The position numbers were made by a program, and so were the translations under genes. A stretch of 15,779 nt of DNA from the NCBI GenBank assembly GCA_030695725.1, contig JAUYPN010000042.1, forward strand, positions 1 to 15,779. The letters are read 5' to 3'. How positions within the stretch are numbered: position 1 is the stretch's first letter; each line of letters starts with the position of its first letter. Under the pieces are notes generated by a model. The model saw nothing but the letters and a program-made list of their open reading frames with translations, made no database searches and was not told the DNA's origin. Of this stretch, positions 13,557-15,779 are shown in pieces. Source of the DNA: Candidatus Omnitrophota bacterium (GTDB taxonomy: Bacteria; Omnitrophota; Gorgyraeia; 2-01-FULL-45-10).

Positions 13557-13805
13557 TCAAATTTTATATACGGCGTCATCCTTACGCACTTTTTGTTCCA
13601 CCTTGATACTTATAAGGTCTCCAGCTTTGGCCTCCTGCGCGGGCACGCGATCGATCTGCATAGAGGAGACATCCTGCATAAAGTCGGATGTGCTACCTTT
13701 TATATGTATCCTATCGCCTATCCTTAACGCGTCGGTCAACTTGATCATGCTTACACTGATATTACCAAAAAAATGGTCCACAGCTCCTATCTGCTTCTCT
13801 TCCAT
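13557..13805 (-). CDS. Stand-alone EF-Tu domain-2-like beta-barrel protein
   Basis: This 82-residue protein (MEEKQIGAVDHFF...) looks like a single translation-factor domain-2 barrel without a GTPase: IGAVDHFFGNISVSMIKLTDALRIGDRIHIKG, then QIDRVPAQEAKAGDLISIKVEQKVRKDDAVYKI. Proteins of this form are annotated in databases as translation elongation factor-like and also resemble the C-terminal barrel of U32 peptidases. The open frame extends upstream to a TTG at 13841 and an ATG at 13817, but the best start is the ATG at 13805, which has GGAGGT 4 nt before it. Its TGA overlaps the TTG alternative start of the next gene. It could bind RNA or a protein partner; no function is known to me. Confidence 0.82.
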   Translation of the reverse strand: MEEKQIGAVDHFFGNISVSMIKLTDALRIGDRIHIKGSTSDFMQDVSSMQIDRVPAQEAKAGDLISIKVEQKVRKDDAVYKI

Positions 13806-13809
13806 ACAC

Positions 13810-13815
13810 ACCTCC
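13810..13815 (-). promoter_or_regulatory. Shine-Dalgarno that fixes the start of the EF-Tu domain-2-like gene
   Basis: GGAGGT on the minus strand, 4 nt before the ATG at 13805. It overlaps the alternative ATG at 13817, which has no comparable RBS, so the shorter 82-residue form is favoured. Confidence 0.75.
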
Positions 13816-13844
13816 ATATCTTTATATGTTTCTTTGATCAAAGG

Positions 13845-14039
13845 TCAGCTTTTGCAATTTGTATGACGCGGGGAGATTATCCATAGAGCTAAGTACGTTA
13901 TGACCGTAAACCCGCCCAATAGTGCGCCCAGTACGAATAAAAGCCTGACGAAGGTTGAGTCAATGTTAAAGTACTCAGCCAGTCCGCCGCACACTCCCCC
14001 GATCTTTTTGTCTATGCCAGAGAGATAAAATTTTTTCAT
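13845..14039 (-). CDS. PspC-domain small membrane protein
   Basis: PspC domains are short membrane modules found in phage-shock and other envelope-stress proteins. The 64-residue product is almost only this domain: a KKFYLSGIDKKIGGVCGGLAEYFNID head with the typical GVCGGLAEYF signature, then TFVRLLFVLGALLGGFTVITYLALWII, one or two membrane-spanning segments, and a short SPRHTNCKS tail. AAGGAG precedes the ATG at a good distance. It begins 12 nt after the msrAB stop. No pspA, pspB or pspF is visible, so a classical Psp system is not shown here. Confidence 0.92.
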   Translation of the reverse strand: MKKFYLSGIDKKIGGVCGGLAEYFNIDSTFVRLLFVLGALLGGFTVITYLALWIISPRHTNCKS

Positions 14040-14051
14040 TATTCTCCTTTA

Positions 14052-15095
14052 CTATTCTGCCTTAATAAATTTCAAAGCAACTGAATTGATGCAGTACCTT
14101 TTATTTGTCGGCGGCGGCCCATCATTGAATACATGCCCCAGATGCGCACCGCAGCGGGCACAAAGCACCTCTGTGCGAATCATGCCGTGGCTAGAGTCCG
14201 GCAGTTCAACGACATTTAACTTGGAGGCCGTCTCATAAAAGCTTGGCCAGCCCGTACCGGACTCAAATTTTGTGCCAACCTTAAAAATGTCTGTGCCGCA
14301 GCATACACATTCATATAATCCTTTTTCTTTAGGGATCTCGCACGAACTTGTAAACGGCTTCTCGGTTCCTTTGCACCTGGCTACTTCATACTGTTCGGGA
14401 GTGAGTGTCTCTTTCCATTCAGCATCCGTCTTAATGATCTTGTCGACACTCTCCACCGCTCCTTTTCTGACATTGTAAATGCTGATCTTTGAGCCGGTTG
14501 CGCCATTCTTTTGCGATATATGACAGCTTGCCATGCCTTTCTTTGCCAGATATTGTTGATGATATTCTTCGGCGGGGTAAAACTCTCCGGCAGGCACTAT
14601 CTCCACAACTATTGGGTTCTTATATTCTCTCGAAGACTCAAGTCCTGCCTTCGAGAGCATGGCCGCCTTCCTTTGGTATTCAGAATGGTAGAATATCGCG
14701 GAGCGATATTGTGAGCCGACATCCGGACCTTGCTTGTTTAGTTCGGTGGGATCATGGATCGACCAGAATGTATCCAGAAGCTTGCCATATAATATCCTGG
14801 CAGGATCGTATTCTACCAGCACAGCTTCGGCGTGGCCTGTACCATTTGAGCATATATCCTCATAAATGGGATTCTTTGTATGTCCTCCCGTATAACCGAC
14901 AGTCGTAGAAACAACTCCATCCAGACGATGGAACGCATCCTCCACCCCCCAAAAACAACCAGCCGCGAACGTCGCAGTTTCTGTTTTTTTCACAGACAGA
15001 TCCTTTTCCGCAGCATGCGCACATAAAGAAACACATAAAAATAAAAAGGCAACCCCCATAAGAGAATTGCCTAGATGCTGCTTAAAACGTCTCAT
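14052..15095 (-). CDS. msrAB: Exported MsrA-MsrB fusion, peptide methionine sulfoxide reductase
   Basis: The fusion repairs both stereoisomers of methionine sulfoxide in proteins: MsrA the S form, MsrB the R form. The 347-residue product begins with a signal peptide (hydrophobic stretch 10-25, cleavage near AHA at 26-28), so repair should happen outside the cytoplasm. The MsrA domain starts at about 40 with the catalytic GCFWG (Cys47) and ends with EYHQQYL (177-183) and a possible resolving Cys191. The MsrB domain follows from about 225: TPEQYEVARCKGTEKPF, zinc CxxC pairs Cys263/266 and Cys312/315, GTGWPSF (280-286), GHVFNDGPPPTNKRYC with catalytic Cys335. The start has no good RBS, but the signal peptide supports it. 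It is first in an operon with the PspC gene, 12 nt away. As an envelope fusion it needs electrons across the membrane; no such donor gene is visible in the window. Confidence 0.95.
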   Translation of the reverse strand: MRRFKQHLGNSLMGVAFLFLCVSLCAHAAEKDLSVKKTETATFAAGCFWGVEDAFHRLDGVVSTTVGYTGGHTKNPIYEDICSNGTGHAEAVLVEYDPARILYGKLLDTFWSIHDPTELNKQGPDVGSQYRSAIFYHSEYQRKAAMLSKAGLESSREYKNPIVVEIVPAGEFYPAEEYHQQYLAKKGMASCHISQKNGATGSKISIYNVRKGAVESVDKIIKTDAEWKETLTPEQYEVARCKGTEKPFTSSCEIPKEKGLYECVCCGTDIFKVGTKFESGTGWPSFYETASKLNVVELPDSSHGMIRTEVLCARCGAHLGHVFNDGPPPTNKRYCINSVALKFIKAE

Positions 15096-15136
15096 AAAGT
15101 CTGAGCGCCATCTTTACCCCATTCTATATGCCAATC

Positions 15137-15165
15137 ATGATAGTACAAAAAGGCTCGGACTTCAA
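15137..15165 (-). promoter_or_regulatory. Probable promoter of the msrAB operon
   Basis: On the minus strand TTGAAG (15160-15165) and TATCAT (15137-15142) are spaced by 17 bp, close to the sigma70-type consensus, and lie between the rRNA terminator and msrAB. The start of transcription would be near 15130, about 35 nt before the ATG. Confidence 0.65.
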
Positions 15166-15170
15166 GTAGA

Positions 15171-15243
15171 AAATAAAAACCCTTAAAATAAAAACCCCCG
15201 CTGTTTTGCTTTGGTTTGCGTTAGCAAAACAAAGCAGCGGGGG
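15171..15243 (-). terminator. Intrinsic terminator of the rRNA operon
   Basis: The outer stem CCCCCGCTG (15195-15203) pairs with CAGCGGGGG (15235-15243), with an inner GTTTTGCT/AGCAAAAC extension. On the minus strand it is followed by TTTTTATTTTAAGG and a second TTTTTATTTT. The long GC-rich stem and two T-tracts directly after 5S make this a confident terminator. Confidence 0.93.
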
Positions 15244-15252
15244 CAAAATTAA

Positions 15253-15369
15253 CCCTGCACTGGTCTACTCTCCCAGCCAGTTGCCCGGCAAGTACCATCA
15301 ACGCTGGAGGGCTTAACTTCCGTATTCGGAATGGGAACGGGTGTGGCCCCTCCGCTCTAAAGCACAGGG
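15253..15369 (-). rRNA. rrf: 5S ribosomal RNA
   Basis: The 117-nt gene begins CCCTGTGCTTTAGAGCGG and ends CCAGTGCAGGG, whose ends pair as helix I. Inside are the conserved CCACACCCGTTCCCATTCCG, GAATACGGAAGTTAAG and GTACTTGCCGGG/TGGGAGAGTAG segments. It lies downstream of 23S on the same strand, as expected in a 16S-23S-5S operon. Ends are given to within a few bases. Confidence 0.97.
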
Positions 15370-15651
15370 ATATAATTCTTGCTTCTCAAAGAATTACTTT
15401 GAAATATTAATAATTTTTCAAAGCCGCTATATTAAAACCTCTCTGAGATTTTAATATGCTTAGCGGTATCCTCCGGAATTTTATGAAAAAATTCCGGAGA
15501 ACATAACATTATTAAAATTAAAGATCATAGATACGAAGGCAAATTTTTGAATATAAGACATTCAAAAATTTGGGTACAACCCACAATAACACTATAACAT
15601 TTAAATAAGCGAACGGAGCGTCGACCATAATGGAACAAATTAATATAAAAT
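15370..15651 (-). other. 23S-5S spacer made of successive hairpins
   Basis: No open frame or tRNA is seen. The spacer holds, in order from the 5S side, inverted repeats at 15373-15396 (8-bp stem), 15397-15423 (8-bp), 15424-15466 (CCGCTATATTAAAA paired with TTTTAATAT and AGCGG), 15471-15499 (12-bp stem, CTCCGGAATTTT) and 15540-15572 (13-bp stem, CAAATTTTTGAAT). The segment next to 23S (15623-15655) can pair GACCAT with ATGGTC and may belong to the 23S processing region. Confidence 0.75.
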
Positions 15652-15779
15652 GGTCAAGCCTGACGACGGATTAGTACAGCTAAGCTGAAAGCCTTACGGC
15701 TCTTACACTTGCTGCCTATCAACCTTGTAGTCTCCAAGGCGTCTTCAGGGATATCTATTCTCGGGGAAGGCTTCACGCT
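15652..15779 (-). rRNA. rrl: 23S ribosomal RNA, 3' end only
   Basis: The last 128 nt of a large-subunit rRNA, recognised from the conserved 3' region: GGCAGCAAGTGTAAGAGC, then CAGCTTAGCTGTACTAATCC and the terminal GGCTTGACC. The gene continues beyond the window. The mature end is placed at the terminal GACC by analogy with other 23S genes. Confidence 0.95.

Noticed and set aside
13546..13560. TTG start for the BamE-like gene, overlapping the preceding stop
   Set aside because: It has no Shine-Dalgarno, and the ATG at 13545 begins the signal peptide directly.

Overview
The window reads as a piece of bacterial chromosome in which every gene, including the rRNAs, is on the minus strand, so transcription runs from high to low coordinates. 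The mix of genes fits an uncultured, Gram-negative-type bacterium: several Sec signal peptides, a SpoIID/LytB protein outside a sporulation setting, QueH-type queuosine synthesis, a paralogous EF-G, and a stand-alone EF-Tu domain-2-like barrel. I lean towards Candidatus Omnitrophota or a relative. That is a judgement from gene content, not a phylogenetic result.

Layout in the direction of transcription. (1) 15779-15171: the 3' end of a 23S rRNA, a 282-nt spacer packed with hairpins, a complete 5S rRNA and a strong rRNA terminator. (2) 15165-12147: a promoter followed by an exported MsrA-MsrB fusion, a PspC-domain membrane protein, an EF-Tu domain-2-like barrel, a small exported protein resembling SmpA/BamE, YajQ, and an exported protein of unknown function. 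(3) 12143-11939: a roughly 205-bp element with perfect 17-bp terminal inverted repeats and no coding capacity. (4) 11903-11160: an exported protein of unknown function, followed by a REP-like palindrome and a hairpin. (5) 11013-8818: a yjbQ-ygiQ pair. (6) 8812-1: a consensus sigma70-type promoter and nine tightly packed genes: an EF-G paralogue, yebC, ruvC, ruvA, ruvB, queH, spoIID-like, queA and tgt. tgt is cut by the window edge.

The last operon combines translation (EF-G paralogue, and YebC in its translation or regulatory role), Holliday junction processing (RuvABC), queuosine tRNA modification (QueH, QueA and Tgt cover three of the late steps) and one cell-wall enzyme (SpoIID-like). Most genes overlap by 1 or 4 nt, so translational coupling is likely. 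The neighbouring msr operon suggests repair of oxidised methionine in the envelope together with envelope-stress functions.

The least ordinary signals are two related 4 x 7-bp tandem repeats inside the coding sequences of the adjacent genes queA and tgt, the 205-bp inverted-repeat element, the chain of hairpins between 23S and 5S, and a translational GTPase that lacks key G-domain residues. I found no CRISPR array, phage, toxin-antitoxin pair or defence system. No gap between genes exceeds 300 bases.
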